From positions 1 to 60,569 of the forward strand of contig NZ_BCXE01000031.1 of NCBI RefSeq assembly GCF_001894945.1: a DNA stretch of 60,569 bases, given 5' to 3'. The notes under the pieces were generated by a model. The model searched no databases. It was not told the DNA's origin and was given only the letters and a program-made list of their open reading frames with translations. Made by a program: the position numbers and the translations under genes. Every line of letters begins with the position of its first letter. The stretch's first letter is position 1. The DNA is from Rhodococcus ruber NBRC 15591 (lineage in GTDB: Bacteria; Actinomycetota; Actinomycetes; Mycobacteriales; Mycobacteriaceae). Of the stretch, positions 50,567 to 60,569 are shown in pieces.

Positions 50567-53500
50567 GTGGCCGAACACGATCCGTACGCGACGCAACGCG
50601 ACGTCGGGGTCGACCTCGCCGCCGAACTGGCCGACGCCGGATTCGACGACGCGCGTGAGATCGGGCGCGGCGGTTTCGGAGTCGTCTACCGCTGCTACGA
50701 GACCGCACTCGACCGTCCGGTCGCGGTGAAGGTCCTCACCTCCCACATGGACCCCGACAATCTCGAACGCTTCCTGCGGGAGCAGCGCGCGATGGGCCGG
50801 CTGTCCGGGCACCCGAACATCGTCAACGTCATGCAGGTCGGCACCACCCGAACGGGACGCCCGTACCTCGTGATGCAGTACCACTCGCGCGATTCGCTCG
50901 ACGCGCAACTGCGCAGTACCGGCCCCGTGCCGTGGCCGGAGGTGCTGCGCATCGGCATCAAGCTGGCCGGCGCCCTCGAAACGGGCCACCGCGCCGGCAT
51001 CCTGCACCGCGACATCAAGCCGGGCAACATCCTGCTCACCGAGTTCGGCGAGCCGCAGCTCACGGATTTCGGCATCGCACGCGTGAGCGGCGGCTTCGAG
51101 ACGGCGACGGGCGAGGTGACCGGGTCGCCGGCCTTCACCGCCCCCGAGGTGCTCAGCGGACGTGCGCCCACACCGGCCTCGGACGTCTACAGTCTCGGCG
51201 CCACGCTGTTCTGCGTGCTCACCGGACACGCGGCGTTCGAACGGCGCAGCGGCGAGCGGGTCGTGGCGCAGTTCGTCCGGGTGACCACCCAGCCCGTTCC
51301 GGACCTGCGGGAGCGGGGGATCCCGGATGCGCTCTCGTCGGCGATCGAACGCGCCATGTCGGTGGACCCGCAGACCCGGCCCGCGAGCGCCGCCGAGTTC
51401 GGGGAGATGCTGCGCGAGGTGCAGGCGGACGAGGGGCTGCCGGTCGACGAACTGCCCGTAGCCGGGGAACTCGAGCCGGGTTCGGAGTCCGGTCACCATC
51501 CGTCGCCGTCCGTGGCGGAGCGACGGGGCACCTACCGGTCCGGTGTGCGCGCGACCACCCCGCCGGCTCCGGCCACGCGGTTCCGGCCGCCGTCGACGCC
51601 GCGCCGGCTGGTGCCGCGCCGGCGCCTGCTGTCGATCCTCGACGCGGACCAGCGACGGAAACTGACCGCCATCCACTCGCCACCGGGATTCGGCAAGACC
51701 ATGCTGGCCCTGCAGTGGCGCTACGTGCTCACCGAGAAGGACGTGCCCGTCGCCTGGCTCAACGTCGACCACGACGACAACAACGTGGTGTGGTTCCTGA
51801 CGCATCTCGTCGAATCCATCCGGCAGGTCCGGCCGTCGCTCGCACGCGAACTCGGCCAGGTGCTCGACGAACACGGGGACGAGGCGGAACGCTACGTGCT
51901 CACCTCGCTCGTCGACGAAATCCACGAGGCCGGTGAACGACTCGTCGTCATCATCGACGACTGGCATCGGGTGACGGATCCCGCGACGGTCGCCGCGATG
52001 GCGTTCCTGCTGGACAACGCCTGCCACCATCTGCAACTCGTCGTCGTCGGGCGCACCCGCTCGGGCCTGCCCACGAGCCGGATGCGGGTGCGCGACGAAC
52101 TCGTCGAGATCGACTACGAGCAACTGCGTTTCGACGTGGACGAGGCCCGCGTGTTCCTCGTCGACCTCGCCGGCCTCGACCTCGACGACGACGAGGTCGC
52201 CGACCTGACCGCCGCGACCGACGGGTGGGCGGCGGCCCTGCAGCTCGCGGCGATGTCGCTGCGCGGGCGCGACGACCCGGAGGAGCTGATCTCACATCTG
52301 TCCGGCCGGCACCGGGCGATCGGCGAGTTCCTCGCCGAGAACGTGCTCGCCTCCCTGCCCCCGGCCGACGTCGAGTTCCTGCTCGCCTCCTCGATCACCG
52401 AACGCATCTGCGGCAGCCTCGCCACCGCCCTCACCGGGCACGAACGTGGCCAGGCGCTCCTCGAGAGCATCGAGGAGCGGGATCTGTTCCTGCACCGGAT
52501 CGACGAGGACGGCCGCTGGTTCCGGTATCAGCCGCTGTTCGCCGAATTCCTCCGGCAACGGCTCGAACGCGAACATCCCGAACGCATCCCGGCCCTGCAC
52601 CGGACCGCGTCCGAATGGTTCGAGAGCCATGCCATGGTCGGTGAGGCCGTCGACCATGCCCTCGCCGCGGGGGACGAGGACCGCGCGACGGATCTCGTCG
52701 AGGAGAACGGGCGCCGGCTGCTCGAACACGGCCATGCGACCACCCTGCTCGGCCTCGTCGCCAAGCTGCCGCGCCGGGCCGCCTCGGGCCGGATCCACCT
52801 GCAACTGTCCATCGCGTGGGCCAACATCCTGCTGCACCGCTCGGCACCAGCGCTGCGCGCGCTGGAGGTGGTCGAGGCGGCGGTCGCGGACTCCGGCACG
52901 GACGCCGAGGAGGCGGCCGACATCGCCGTCGAGGTGGAGGTCGTGCGCGGCGTCGTCGACCTGCGGTGCGACCGCATGGAACGAGCCGACGATCTCGTCG
53001 AGCACTGCCTGGCCCGGGCCGACACGCTGCCGCCGCTGGTGATCGCGTCCGGGCTCAACGTCGCCACGTTCGCTGCGGTCTACCGCGCGGACTACGACGA
53101 GGTGGTTCGGCTGCAACAGCTGGCCCAGCCGTATCACGACCTCAACGAGGGGCCCTACAACCTCATGCACGGCCGCGCCCTGCTGGGGCTCGCGGCGATC
53201 GAACAGCTCGACGTCGCCGGCGCCGAGGAGCACTTCCGGGCGGGTCTGCGGGCGGCGCGCCGGGGCGCCGGCCGGCACTCGTCGGCGGCGATGCTGGCCG
53301 GGTCGATCCTCGGCGAGCTGCTCTACGAACGAGGCGAACTCGACGAGGCCGAGCGGCTGCTCGACGACGGCTACGCCCTCGGGTCCGAGGGCGGGGTCGT
53401 GGACTTCAAGATCTCGCGGTACGTCGTCGGTGCGCGGCTCAAGGCCGTGCGCGGCGACCGCGACGCGGTGGTATCGCGACTGGCGGACGGCGGCCGCGCG

Positions 53501-54046
53501 GCCGCCGTCATGGACCTGGAGCGGCTGGCGGCCGTCGTGGAGAACGAACGGGTCCGGCTCGGGCTCGGGCCGTTGCCGGGGGTGGCGCCGCCGCCACCGG
53601 TGTCCTACGGCACGCGTCCGCGACCGGACCACGGCACGGCGGCCTGGACAGCGCAGTTCGAGGAGACCACGGCCATCCGGTTGCTGCTGGCCGACCCCAC
53701 ACCGGAGAACACCGAACTGGCGTGCCGGTGGGCCGGCGAGTGGGTGCAGCTGCTGCGCGGCAGCCGCCGGGAGCGGAGGCTGTTGCGCGCGGAGCGACTC
53801 GAGGTGGCGTGCCTGGCCGCGGCCGGACGGCACGAGGAGGCGGTGACCCTGCTGGCCTCCGTCGCCGCGCGATGCGAACGAGCGGGCCTGCACCGGTTCC
53901 TGCCCGACGGCGGCCCGCTCGTACTCGACGTCGCGCGCCGCCTCGCGGACGAGCTCACCGCAGGCAGGGGCCGCGCCGGCCGCCCGGACGTGTCCCCGGC
54001 GTTCCTGCACGAGGCCGTGGACACGGGCGCCGTGCATCTCCTGTAG
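50567..54046 (+). CDS. pknK: serine/threonine kinase PknK with MalT-like signalling ATPase domain
   Basis: The 1159-residue protein has an N-terminal Hanks-type kinase: GRGGFGVVY loop, VAVKVL (Lys55), HRDIKPGN (Asp149), LTDFG (Asp167) and APEVL. Then comes a STAND/MalT-type ATPase with P-loop SPPGFGKT (Lys377), Walker B in LVVIIDDWHRV, and TPR-like helices to the C-terminus. M. tuberculosis PknK (1110 residues) has the same architecture and slows growth and regulates transcription under stress. GTG at 50567 aligns with the start of that protein; an ATG at 50501 is in frame but less likely. No membrane helix, so cytoplasmic. Confidence 0.95.
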   Translation: MAEHDPYATQRDVGVDLAAELADAGFDDAREIGRGGFGVVYRCYETALDRPVAVKVLTSHMDPDNLERFLREQRAMGRLSGHPNIVNVMQVGTTRTGRPYLVMQYHSRDSLDAQLRSTGPVPWPEVLRIGIKLAGALETGHRAGILHRDIKPGNILLTEFGEPQLTDFGIARVSGGFETATGEVTGSPAFTAPEVLSGRAPTPASDVYSLGATLFCVLTGHAAFERRSGERVVAQFVRVTTQPVPDLRERGIPDALSSAIERAMSVDPQTRPASAAEFGEMLREVQADEGLPVDELPVAGELEPGSESGHHPSPSVAERRGTYRSGVRATTPPAPATRFRPPSTPRRLVPRRRLLSILDADQRRKLTAIHSPPGFGKTMLALQWRYVLTEKDVPVAWLNVDHDDNNVVWFLTHLVESIRQVRPSLARELGQVLDEHGDEAERYVLTSLVDEIHEAGERLVVIIDDWHRVTDPATVAAMAFLLDNACHHLQLVVVGRTRSGLPTSRMRVRDELVEIDYEQLRFDVDEARVFLVDLAGLDLDDDEVADLTAATDGWAAALQLAAMSLRGRDDPEELISHLSGRHRAIGEFLAENVLASLPPADVEFLLASSITERICGSLATALTGHERGQALLESIEERDLFLHRIDEDGRWFRYQPLFAEFLRQRLEREHPERIPALHRTASEWFESHAMVGEAVDHALAAGDEDRATDLVEENGRRLLEHGHATTLLGLVAKLPRRAASGRIHLQLSIAWANILLHRSAPALRALEVVEAAVADSGTDAEEAADIAVEVEVVRGVVDLRCDRMERADDLVEHCLARADTLPPLVIASGLNVATFAAVYRADYDEVVRLQQLAQPYHDLNEGPYNLMHGRALLGLAAIEQLDVAGAEEHFRAGLRAARRGAGRHSSAAMLAGSILGELLYERGELDEAERLLDDGYALGSEGGVVDFKISRYVVGARLKAVRGDRDAVVSRLADGGRAAAVMDLERLAAVVENERVRLGLGPLPGVAPPPPVSYGTRPRPDHGTAAWTAQFEETTAIRLLLADPTPENTELACRWAGEWVQLLRGSRRERRLLRAERLEVACLAAAGRHEEAVTLLASVAARCERAGLHRFLPDGGPLVLDVARRLADELTAGRGRAGRPDVSPAFLHEAVDTGAVHLL

Positions 54047-54117
54047 GCGCCTGCGGCGCCGGTGTGTCCTTTGGGCGGCCAGGGCCGCCCAAAGGACACA
54101 CCGGCAGCTTCGCTGCC
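54047..54117. terminator. stack of palindromes between pknK and the racemase gene; CCTTTGGGC family copy 2
   Basis: Three hairpins sit back to back: GGCGCC-TGC-GGCGCC (54046-54060), a perfect 23-base inverted repeat with a two-base gap (arms 54058-54080 and 54083-54105, core TGTGTCCTTTGGGCGG), and GGCAGC-TTC-GCTGCC (about 54103-54117). They fill the space between convergent stops and probably terminate both. The central palindrome matches copy 1 at 36312-36359 in plan and core sequence. Confidence 0.75.
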
Positions 54118-55214
54118 TAGCGCCAGACGGAGTCGATGTCGGTGGCCTCGCCGGCCGGGGGGGTGGGGGCGCCGGCCGGGGTGCGGGAGAAGCGGGGCGC
54201 CGGGGCGTGCTGGGTGACGCCGTCGAGCTCGATCAGCGAGCCGCGGGCCGCGATGTGCGGGTTGGCCGGGGCCTCGCCGAACGTGAGCACGGGGGAGACG
54301 CACGCGTCGGTGCCGTCGAAGATCGCGGCCCACTCGTCGCGAGTCTTGGACAGGAACTTCTCCGTGAACAGCTTCTTCATCTGCGGCCACGCCGACGTGT
54401 CGAGCTGCTGCGGGAGCTCGGCCGGGTCGAGCTCGAGACCCTGCAGCAGCAGCGCGTAGAACTGCGGCTCGATCGAGCCCACCGCCATGTACCTGCCGTC
54501 GGCGGTCTCGTACACGTCGTAGAACGGGGCGCCGGTGTCGAGAAGGTTCACGCCGCGCTCGTCCGACCACACGCCGCGGCCGCGGAACGCCCACATCATG
54601 TGCGAGAGCGCGAGCGCGCCGTCGACCATCGCGGCGTCGACGACCTGTCCCTTGCCGGAACTCTGGCGTTCGACGAGGGCGGAGAGGATGCCGAAGATCA
54701 GGAACATCGAGCCGCCGCCGAAGTCACCGACCATGTTAAGCGGGGGCACCGGCCGCTCACCCTTGCGTCCGACGGCGTGCAGCACACCGGTCAGCGAGAT
54801 GTAGTTGATGTCGTGCCCGGCGGCGTGGGCGAGCGGCCCCTCCTGCCCCCATCCGGTCATCCGGCCGTACACCAGGCGCGGATTGCGGGCCAGCGCGACG
54901 TCCGGGCCGAGGCCCATGCGCTCGGTGACCCCCGGGCGGAAGCCCTCGATGAGCACGTCGGCGCGTTCGATCAGCCCGAGCACCTTCTCGACCTGCTCGG
55001 GATCCTTGAGGTCGGCCTCGACGACGCGGCGGCCGCGCTGGATCTGGTCGCGGTGCCCGGCGGGCGGAATCAGACCCGGACGCTGCACGCAGACGACGTC
55101 GGCGCCGAGGTCGGCGAGCAGTGTCGCGGCGTGCGGGCCGGGACCGAGACCCGCGAACTCGACGACGCGGATACCCGCGAGCGGACCCTTCTTCTCAACA
55201 GCTTCAGCGGACAC
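54117..55214 (-). CDS. alpha-methylacyl-CoA racemase-like CoA transferase family III protein
   Basis: The 365-residue protein has [93 protein letters not shown] and [20 protein letters not shown]. The His in GHDINY and Asp in GDFGGG match the catalytic His and Asp of mycobacterial MCR, which interconverts (2R)- and (2S)-methylacyl-CoA for beta-oxidation of branched lipids and sterols. GTG at 55214 has GAGG upstream. Confidence 0.92.
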   Translation of the reverse strand: MSAEAVEKKGPLAGIRVVEFAGLGPGPHAATLLADLGADVVCVQRPGLIPPAGHRDQIQRGRRVVEADLKDPEQVEKVLGLIERADVLIEGFRPGVTERMGLGPDVALARNPRLVYGRMTGWGQEGPLAHAAGHDINYISLTGVLHAVGRKGERPVPPLNMVGDFGGGSMFLIFGILSALVERQSSGKGQVVDAAMVDGALALSHMMWAFRGRGVWSDERGVNLLDTGAPFYDVYETADGRYMAVGSIEPQFYALLLQGLELDPAELPQQLDTSAWPQMKKLFTEKFLSKTRDEWAAIFDGTDACVSPVLTFGEAPANPHIAARGSLIELDGVTQHAPAPRFSRTPAGAPTPPAGEATDIDSVWR

Positions 55215-55303
55215 TCGTCGAACCTCACTCGGGTGCGTTGGGACCATTCCCCGAGGAGGCTACCTTAGCGATCGTTAGGGTGTGCCGAGGGTCACGGCGT
55301 GCC

Positions 55304-55684
55304 CTATCCCTCGTACAGATCACCCTCGTTGAGGCGAGTGGCCTCGAACGCCTCCTCGAGCGTGTCGTGCCGGTACACCGAGACCACGTGGTCGCCCACC
55401 ACGCGGAACGCGATCGCTTCACTACGCGGGTGCTCCGGATCGGCCGCCCACGTCGCGGTCTCCTCGACGACGACGATGCCCTCGTGCACGAACATCCGGC
55501 CCGGCCGGAACGTCACGCCCGCCGTCGTCGCCCACTCGCGCAACTCGTCGAGGCCCTGGTCCTCGTCGTCGTCGCCGGTGGGCAGCACGATGTCGTCGCT
55601 CGACAGCGCCAGCAGGGTCTCGATGTCGTTGGAGTTGACGGCGTCGTGCCAGGCCAGGACGGTCGCGATCTCGGAGGTGCTCAT
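55304..55684 (-). CDS. SnoaL-like (NTF2 fold) protein
   Basis: The 126-residue protein has the alpha+beta cone pattern of SnoaL/limonene-epoxide hydrolase-like proteins: ATVLAWHDAVNSNDIETLLALSSDDIVLPTGDDD and a C-terminal half with EETATWAADPEHPRSEAIAFRVVGDHVVSVYRHDTLEEAF. Ligand and reaction unknown. TAGCAT seven bases before the ATG suggests leaderless translation. Divergent from the VOC gene. Confidence 0.8.
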   Translation of the reverse strand: MSTSEIATVLAWHDAVNSNDIETLLALSSDDIVLPTGDDDEDQGLDELREWATTAGVTFRPGRMFVHEGIVVVEETATWAADPEHPRSEAIAFRVVGDHVVSVYRHDTLEEAFEATRLNEGDLYEG

Positions 55685-55769
55685 GTCGCAGATGCTAGTA
55701 CTCCGGGCCCGCCACGCTCGGATTGTCGCGTCCTTGCCTGGCCGCGAGGCGAGGCGCACAGTGGAGCCC

Positions 55770-56150
55770 ATGACGATCAGCGGTCAGCTCGTGAGCTTCC
55801 TGCCCAGTACCGACCTCGACATCTCGGAGATGTTCTACGTCGACACGCTCGGTTTCGAGAAGCTGTCCCGGGACCATTTCACGCTGATTCTCGACGGTGG
55901 CGGTGGCGCACCGGTCCGGGTGACGTTGGTGCAGTCCCGCTCCGACACCGGCTACACCGCGCTGGGGTGGCGGGTGCCGAACCTGGACGCGACCGTCGAC
56001 GCCCTGCGGGCCAAGGGTGTCGAGTTCGTCCGCTACAACGGAATGGACCAGGACGACCACGACGCGTGGACCTCGCCCGAGGGCATGCGGGTCGCATGGT
56101 TCCGCGACCCGCACGGCAACGTCCTGTCGCTGATGGAGGTCGCCGGCTAG
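55770..56150 (+). CDS. glyoxalase/VOC family protein
   Basis: The 126-residue protein has the vicinal oxygen chelate pattern: FLPSTDLDISEMFYVDTLGFEKLSRDHFTLIL, and a second half ending SPEGMRVAWFRDPHGNVLSLMEVAG, the usual FRDPHGN motif of this family. A metal-dependent dioxygenase, lyase or resistance role cannot be distinguished. ATG at 55770; a GTG three codons upstream is possible. Confidence 0.85.
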   Translation: MTISGQLVSFLPSTDLDISEMFYVDTLGFEKLSRDHFTLILDGGGGAPVRVTLVQSRSDTGYTALGWRVPNLDATVDALRAKGVEFVRYNGMDQDDHDAWTSPEGMRVAWFRDPHGNVLSLMEVAG

Positions 56151-56177
56151 GCACACCCGGGCGGGGTCGCCGCCTCG

Positions 56178-58817
56178 TCAGCTGCACCCGCTGGTGTTTC
56201 CGCACGACGGACACGCGTGGCAGGAGCCGGAACGCTGCATCTGCACCCCGCACTGCATGCAGTACGGCGCGTCGCTGCCGCGGGCGCGTCCCTGGCGCGT
56301 GTCCACGACGACCTCGGCGGCGGGCTCGCTGCGTTCGGCGCCGGTGCGGATGCCGAGTTCGGCCCGCTCGTCCGCGTCGAGGTACTCCACCGCCAGGCGC
56401 CGGAAGATGTAGTCCAGGATCGACGTCGCGATCCGCAGGTCCGGATCGTCGGTGATGCCCGCCGGCTCGAATCGGGTGCTCGTGAACGCGTTGACGAACG
56501 TGCGCAACGGAACCCCGTACTGCAGGCCGTAACTCACCGCCATCGAGAACGCGTCCATGATCCCGGCCAGGGTCGAGCCCTGCTTTGCCACCCGCAGGAA
56601 CATCTCGCCCGGACGGCCGTCGTCGTACTGGCCCACGGTGACGAAGCCCTTGCAGTCCGCGACGCGGAACTCGAAGGTGCGCGACCGGCGCAACCGGGGC
56701 AGCCGTTCCCGCCGCGGCCGGGGCACCGTCGTCGCGCGCGGCGCGGCCGTGGCCGACAGTGGTTGTCCCAGTTTGCAGTTGTCGCGATACACCGCGATCG
56801 CCTTGAGTCCGAGCCGCCACGCGTCGAGGAACAACTCCTCGATGTCGGCCACGGTCGCCGCCTCCGGCAGGTTCACGGTCTTCGAGATCGCGCCCGAGAG
56901 GAAGGGTTGCACCGCGGCCATCATCAGTACGTGTCCGCGCGGTTCGATCACGTTGTCGCCCATGGAGGTTGCGAACACCGGCAGATGCTCGGCCCGCAAC
57001 TGCGGCGCGCCGACGACCGTGCGGTGCGTGTCGATGTGCGTGAGCAGCTCGGCCACCCGATCCGGGGGATAGCCGAGCCGGGACAGGGCCCGCGGCACCG
57101 TGCGATTGACGATGGACAGCGTCCCGCCGCCGACCAGCTTCTTCGTCTTCACCAGCGCCAGATCGGGTTCGATACCGGTGGTGTCGCAGTCCATGGCGAG
57201 GCCGATCGTGCCGGTCGGCGCGAGGACCGTCACCTGGCTGTTGCGGACCCCGTGTGCCTGGGCGAGCGCGCACGCCGCGTCCCAGTCCTCCCGCGCCGCG
57301 GCGAGAATGCCGGCGGGCGCGAGTTGTTCGTCGATGTCGTCGACGGCGCCGCGATGACGAGCCAGCACCGCGAGGGTGTGCTCCCGGTTCTCGGCGAATC
57401 CCTCGAACGGCCCGAGCCGACGAGCCATCCGCGCCGAGACCGCGTACGCGTGCCCGGTCATCAGGGCCGTCAGGGCCGCGGCGTAGGCCCGGCCGGCGTC
57501 ACTGTCGTAGGGCAGCCCCAGCGCCATCAGCAGCGCACCGAGATTGGCGTAGCCGAGGCCGAGCTGCCGGAACCGCCGCGACGTCTCCGCGATGCGGTCG
57601 GTGGGGTAGTCGGCGCGGCTCACGAGGATCTCCTGGCCGGTCAGCACCACCGCGACGGCGTGCCGGAACCCGGCGACGTCGAACGTGCCGTCGTCGCGCA
57701 GGAACGCCAGCAGGTTCAGGCTCGCCAGGTTGCACGCCGAGTCGTCCAGGTGCATGTACTCCGAACACGGATTCGATCCGTTGATCCGGCCCGTCGCGGC
57801 CGCGGTGTGCCAGCGGTTGACGGTGGTGTCGAACTGCAACCCCGGATCGGCACACTCCCAGGCGGCGGCGGCGATCCGGTGGAACAGGTCGCGGGCGGGC
57901 ACCGTGCGCACCGTCGCACCGGTGGTGACCGCGCGCAGCGGCCACTCGGCGCCGTCCGCGACGGCCTGCATGAACTCGTCGCTCACCCGCACCGAGTTGT
58001 TGGCGTTCTGGTACTGCACCGAATGGATGTCGCGACCGTCGAGCCCCATGTCGAACCCGGCCTTCGCGAGCACCCGCGCCTTGCGTTCCTCGATCGCCTT
58101 GCAGTCGACGAACTCCTCGACGTCGGGATGGCCGACGTCGAGGATCACCATCTTCGCGGCCCGGCGCGTCTTGCCGCCGGACTTGATGGTGCCCGCCGAG
58201 GCGTCGGCGCCGCGCATGAAACTCACCGGGCCCGACGCGGTGCCCCCACCGGCCAGCGGCTCGGCCGACGACCGGATGCGCGACAGATTCGCCCCCGCGC
58301 CCGACCCGCCCTTGAAGATCACCGCCTCCTGCCGGTACCACTCGAGGATCGAATCGATGCTGTCCTCGACCGACAGGATGAAGCACGCGCTGGCCTGCTG
58401 CGGAGTGTCGGGCACCCCGATGTTGAACCACACGGGGCTGTTGAACGACGCCCGCTGCGTCAGGACCAGGTAGGTCAGCTCGGCGGCGAACGCCTCCGGG
58501 TCGTCGAGGTGGCCGTCGGCCGCGCCCCACGCGGTGATCGTGTCCACGATGCGCGCGACGACGTCGCGCAGCGACCGTTCCCGGGCGGCGGTGCCCGGAG
58601 CGCCGCGGAAGTACTTCTGCGCGACGATGTCGGTCGCGTTCTGCGACCAGGCGGCGGGGAACTCGACGTCGCGCTGTTCGAACACCACCGCGCCGGTGCC
58701 GTGGTGGACGATGCGGGCGTCGCGCCGCTGCCAGTCCATCTCGTCGGCGGGATCGATCCCGGCCGTGGTGAAGAACCGTCCGGTGTCCGACTCGAGATTC
58801 GGTTCGGCGACGTCCAT
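56178..58817 (-). CDS. nrdJ: adenosylcobalamin-dependent (class II) ribonucleotide reductase
   Basis: The 879-residue NrdJ makes deoxyribonucleotides with coenzyme B12 as radical source. It has the thiyl-site region [114 protein letters not shown] and a C-terminal Cys-rich tail ([25 protein letters not shown]) for reduction. ATG at 58817 with GGAGGT upstream. Only 43 bases separate it from divergent purT, too short for a riboswitch. It is a consumer of the cofactor made by the cob genes. Confidence 0.95.
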   Translation of the reverse strand: MDVAEPNLESDTGRFFTTAGIDPADEMDWQRRDARIVHHGTGAVVFEQRDVEFPAAWSQNATDIVAQKYFRGAPGTAARERSLRDVVARIVDTITAWGAADGHLDDPEAFAAELTYLVLTQRASFNSPVWFNIGVPDTPQQASACFILSVEDSIDSILEWYRQEAVIFKGGSGAGANLSRIRSSAEPLAGGGTASGPVSFMRGADASAGTIKSGGKTRRAAKMVILDVGHPDVEEFVDCKAIEERKARVLAKAGFDMGLDGRDIHSVQYQNANNSVRVSDEFMQAVADGAEWPLRAVTTGATVRTVPARDLFHRIAAAAWECADPGLQFDTTVNRWHTAAATGRINGSNPCSEYMHLDDSACNLASLNLLAFLRDDGTFDVAGFRHAVAVVLTGQEILVSRADYPTDRIAETSRRFRQLGLGYANLGALLMALGLPYDSDAGRAYAAALTALMTGHAYAVSARMARRLGPFEGFAENREHTLAVLARHRGAVDDIDEQLAPAGILAAAREDWDAACALAQAHGVRNSQVTVLAPTGTIGLAMDCDTTGIEPDLALVKTKKLVGGGTLSIVNRTVPRALSRLGYPPDRVAELLTHIDTHRTVVGAPQLRAEHLPVFATSMGDNVIEPRGHVLMMAAVQPFLSGAISKTVNLPEAATVADIEELFLDAWRLGLKAIAVYRDNCKLGQPLSATAAPRATTVPRPRRERLPRLRRSRTFEFRVADCKGFVTVGQYDDGRPGEMFLRVAKQGSTLAGIMDAFSMAVSYGLQYGVPLRTFVNAFTSTRFEPAGITDDPDLRIATSILDYIFRRLAVEYLDADERAELGIRTGAERSEPAAEVVVDTRQGRARGSDAPYCMQCGVQMQRSGSCHACPSCGNTSGCS

Positions 58818-58848
58818 CGCGACCTCCGGGTGCGACCTGAGGGGCACA

Positions 58849-58854
58849 TATAGT
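58849..58854 (+). promoter_or_regulatory. -10 box of purT, leaderless
   Basis: TATAGT is followed by six cytosines and then the ATG at 58861, so the message probably begins at the start codon. Confidence 0.6.
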
Positions 58855-58860
58855 CCCCCC

Positions 58861-60066
58861 ATGGTCTCACCACGAATCGGTACCCCGCTGACTCCCGGCG
58901 CCCTGCGCGTCATGCTCCTCGGTGCGGGTGAGCTGGGCAAGGAGGTGGTCATCGCGCTGCAGCGGCTCGGTGTCGAGGTCATCGCGGTGGACCGGTACCC
59001 GAACGCGCCCGGGCATCAGGTGGCGCACCGCGCGCACACCGTCGACATGAACGACCCGCAAGCCCTGCTCGCACTCGTCGAAGCCGAGCAACCCCACCTG
59101 GTCGTGCCCGAGATCGAGGCGATCGCCACCGACGCGCTCGCCGTCGTCGAGGAACGCGGTCTCGCCGAGGTCATCCCGACCGCGCGGGCCACCCGGCTGA
59201 CGATGAACCGGGAGGGCATCCGGCGCCTCGCCGCGGAGGAACTCGGGTTGCCCACCTCCCCGTACCGCTTCGCCGAATCCCTCGACGAGGTCCGCGCCGC
59301 GGCGGCCGAGGTCGGGTTCCCGTGCGTGATCAAGCCCGTGATGTCCTCGTCCGGCAAGGGCCAGTCCACGGTCCGCACACCCGACGAGATCCCCGCCGCC
59401 TGGGATTACGCGCTCGCCGGCGGGCGCGTCGACCTCGGCCAGGTCATCGTCGAGGGATTCGTCGACTTCGAGTACGAGATCACCCAGCTCACCGTCCGCG
59501 CCGTCGGACCGTCGGGGCAGGTCGAGACGTACTTCTGCGAACCGATCGGGCACCTGCAGCGCGCCGGCGACTACGTCGAGTCCTGGCAGCCCCAGCCGAT
59601 GAGCGAGCGGGCCCTGGCCCGGTCCCGGGAGATCGCGGCGACGGTGACCGGCGCGCTCGGCGGCCGCGGCGTCTTCGGGGTGGAACTGTTCGTCGCGGGC
59701 GACGACGTGTACTTCTCCGAGGTGAGCCCCCGCCCGCACGACACCGGCCTGGTGACGCTGCGCTCGCAGCGGTACTCCGAGTTCGAGCTGCACGCCCGCG
59801 CGATCCTGGGCCTGCCCGTCGACACCGCACTCCTCGCGCCCGGGGCGTCCGCGGTGATCTACGGCGGCCTCGAGGCCGCCGGCGTCGTCTTCGAGGGCGT
59901 CGCCGACGCGCTGTCGGTGCCCGACACCGACCTGCGGCTGTTCGGCAAGCCCGAGTCGTTCGTCCGGCGTCGCATGGGGGTGGCGGTGTCCACCGGTCCC
60001 GACGTCGAGACCGCGCGGGCCCGCGCGGTCGAGGCGGCCGCTCGCGTGCGGGCGGTCGCACCGTGA
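58861..60066 (+). CDS. purT: formate-dependent phosphoribosylglycinamide formyltransferase
   Basis: The 401-residue ATP-grasp enzyme makes formyl-GAR from GAR, formate and ATP in purine synthesis, an alternative to PurN. It has [85 protein letters not shown] and [35 protein letters not shown], all PurT hallmarks. A typical -10 box six bases upstream implies leaderless translation. Stop overlaps the next GTG start. Confidence 0.95.
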   Translation: MVSPRIGTPLTPGALRVMLLGAGELGKEVVIALQRLGVEVIAVDRYPNAPGHQVAHRAHTVDMNDPQALLALVEAEQPHLVVPEIEAIATDALAVVEERGLAEVIPTARATRLTMNREGIRRLAAEELGLPTSPYRFAESLDEVRAAAAEVGFPCVIKPVMSSSGKGQSTVRTPDEIPAAWDYALAGGRVDLGQVIVEGFVDFEYEITQLTVRAVGPSGQVETYFCEPIGHLQRAGDYVESWQPQPMSERALARSREIAATVTGALGGRGVFGVELFVAGDDVYFSEVSPRPHDTGLVTLRSQRYSEFELHARAILGLPVDTALLAPGASAVIYGGLEAAGVVFEGVADALSVPDTDLRLFGKPESFVRRRMGVAVSTGPDVETARARAVEAAARVRAVAP

Positions 60067-60545
60067 CCGCCGGGGCGGAGGTGCTCGTCGGTCTGGCCGT
60101 CCTCGTCGGCCTCGTCGGCATCGTCGTGCCGATCCTGCCGGGCACCCTGTTGATCTTCGGGGCGATCGCGGTGTGGGCGTGGCTCACCGGCGGCACCGTC
60201 GCGTGGACGGTGTTCGCCGTCGCGACGACGGCCTTGCTGGTGACCGGCATCGTGAAGTACACCTGGCCGGGCGGCCGGATGCGACGGGCCGGGGTGCCGA
60301 CGCGGTCGATCGTCGCCGGCGGCCTGCTCGGCATCGTCGGGTTCTTCGTCGTTCCCGTGATCGGGCTGCTGCTCGGGTTCCTGCTCGGCACCTACCTGTC
60401 CGAGGTGCAGCGGCACCGCACCCACCGTGACGCCTGGGTGTCGACCGTGCACGCGACCAAGGCGGTGGCGCTGTCGATCCTCGTCGAACTGCTCGGTGGC
60501 CTCGTCGCCGCCGGCGTGTGGCTCGGCGCGGTGCTGTTCACCTGA
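60063..60545 (+). CDS. DUF456 membrane protein
   Basis: The 160-residue protein has hydrophobic helices with the DUF456 pattern: [95 protein letters not shown] and a last helix near the C-terminus. GTG at 60063 overlaps the purT stop (GTGA), so the two are co-expressed. Function unknown. The last 24 bases of the window after it hold nothing that I can identify. Confidence 0.85.
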   Translation: MTAGAEVLVGLAVLVGLVGIVVPILPGTLLIFGAIAVWAWLTGGTVAWTVFAVATTALLVTGIVKYTWPGGRMRRAGVPTRSIVAGGLLGIVGFFVVPVIGLLLGFLLGTYLSEVQRHRTHRDAWVSTVHATKAVALSILVELLGGLVAAGVWLGAVLFT

Positions 60546-60569
60546 CCGGAGGTGCCCCGGTACGACTGT

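Overview
The window is about 60.6 kb of very GC-rich DNA (roughly 70% by eye), densely coded, with many ATGA/GTGA start-stop overlaps, frequent GTG and TTG starts, and many -10 boxes of the form TANNNT placed 6-8 bases before the start codon (leaderless mRNAs). Gene content points to a chromosome of the Mycobacteriales, most likely Rhodococcus or a close relative in the Nocardiaceae. The evidence is a PknK-type kinase, a CobI-CobJ fusion, a one-piece ChlI-ChlD chelatase subunit, an Rv0361-like protein, a DUF3151 protein, and gene order around fba and purA that resembles the M. tuberculosis Rv0357c-Rv0365c block. No tRNA, rRNA, phage, insertion sequence or CRISPR array was seen.

Layout. 0-12.3 kb holds housekeeping and envelope genes: a YhhN-like protein, a short-chain dehydrogenase, a lipoprotein, a SpoU rRNA/tRNA methyltransferase, a GH76 glycosidase, a COG0523/CobW GTPase behind a tandem Zur-like operator, two DedA proteins, class II fructose-bisphosphate aldolase, an Rv0361-like membrane protein, DUF3151, a FUSC-type membrane protein and a CDF metal exporter behind an ArsR/SmtB-like palindrome. 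12.3-33.1 kb is the core of aerobic cobalamin biosynthesis: cbtB-cbtA (cobalt uptake), cobQ, cobK, cobD, a cobB-cobC fusion, cobO, the ChlI/ChlD chelatase subunit, cobL, cobM, cobI-cobJ, cobH, cobG, cobN and cobF. Three cobalamin riboswitches head cbtBA, the chelatase-cobO-cobBC-cobD operon and cobN-cobF. The divergently transcribed cobLM and cobGH(IJ) operons show no riboswitch of their own.

33-40 kb holds small membrane proteins, a PepSY-type iron/copper-handling membrane protein, a general-stress-type short-chain dehydrogenase and a large HPII catalase. 40-44.3 kb is a tightly coupled operon of four glycosyltransferases of unknown product. 44.5-60.5 kb holds a WYL regulator divergent from a PPOX-family flavoprotein, an Rv0358-like protein divergent from purA, an O6-alkylguanine methyltransferase divergent from a MocR regulator, the kinase PknK, an alpha-methylacyl-CoA racemase, small SnoaL and VOC proteins, the adenosylcobalamin-dependent ribonucleotide reductase NrdJ divergent from purT, and a DUF456 protein.

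How it fits together: the cobalamin genes make the corrin ring aerobically (CobG and CobF are both present), insert cobalt with CobN plus ChlID, adenosylate with CobO and start attachment of the aminopropanol arm with CobC/CobD. NrdJ, about 25 kb away, is a user of the coenzyme. Genes for the first methylation (cobA) and for the nucleotide loop (cobU/S/T) are not in the window. The most interesting signals are several families of perfect palindromes, one of them inserted in frame in the chelatase gene; a short leader ORF coupled to cobN; duplicated sequence at the cobO-cobB junction; four separate candidate operators; and the orphan glycosyltransferase operon.
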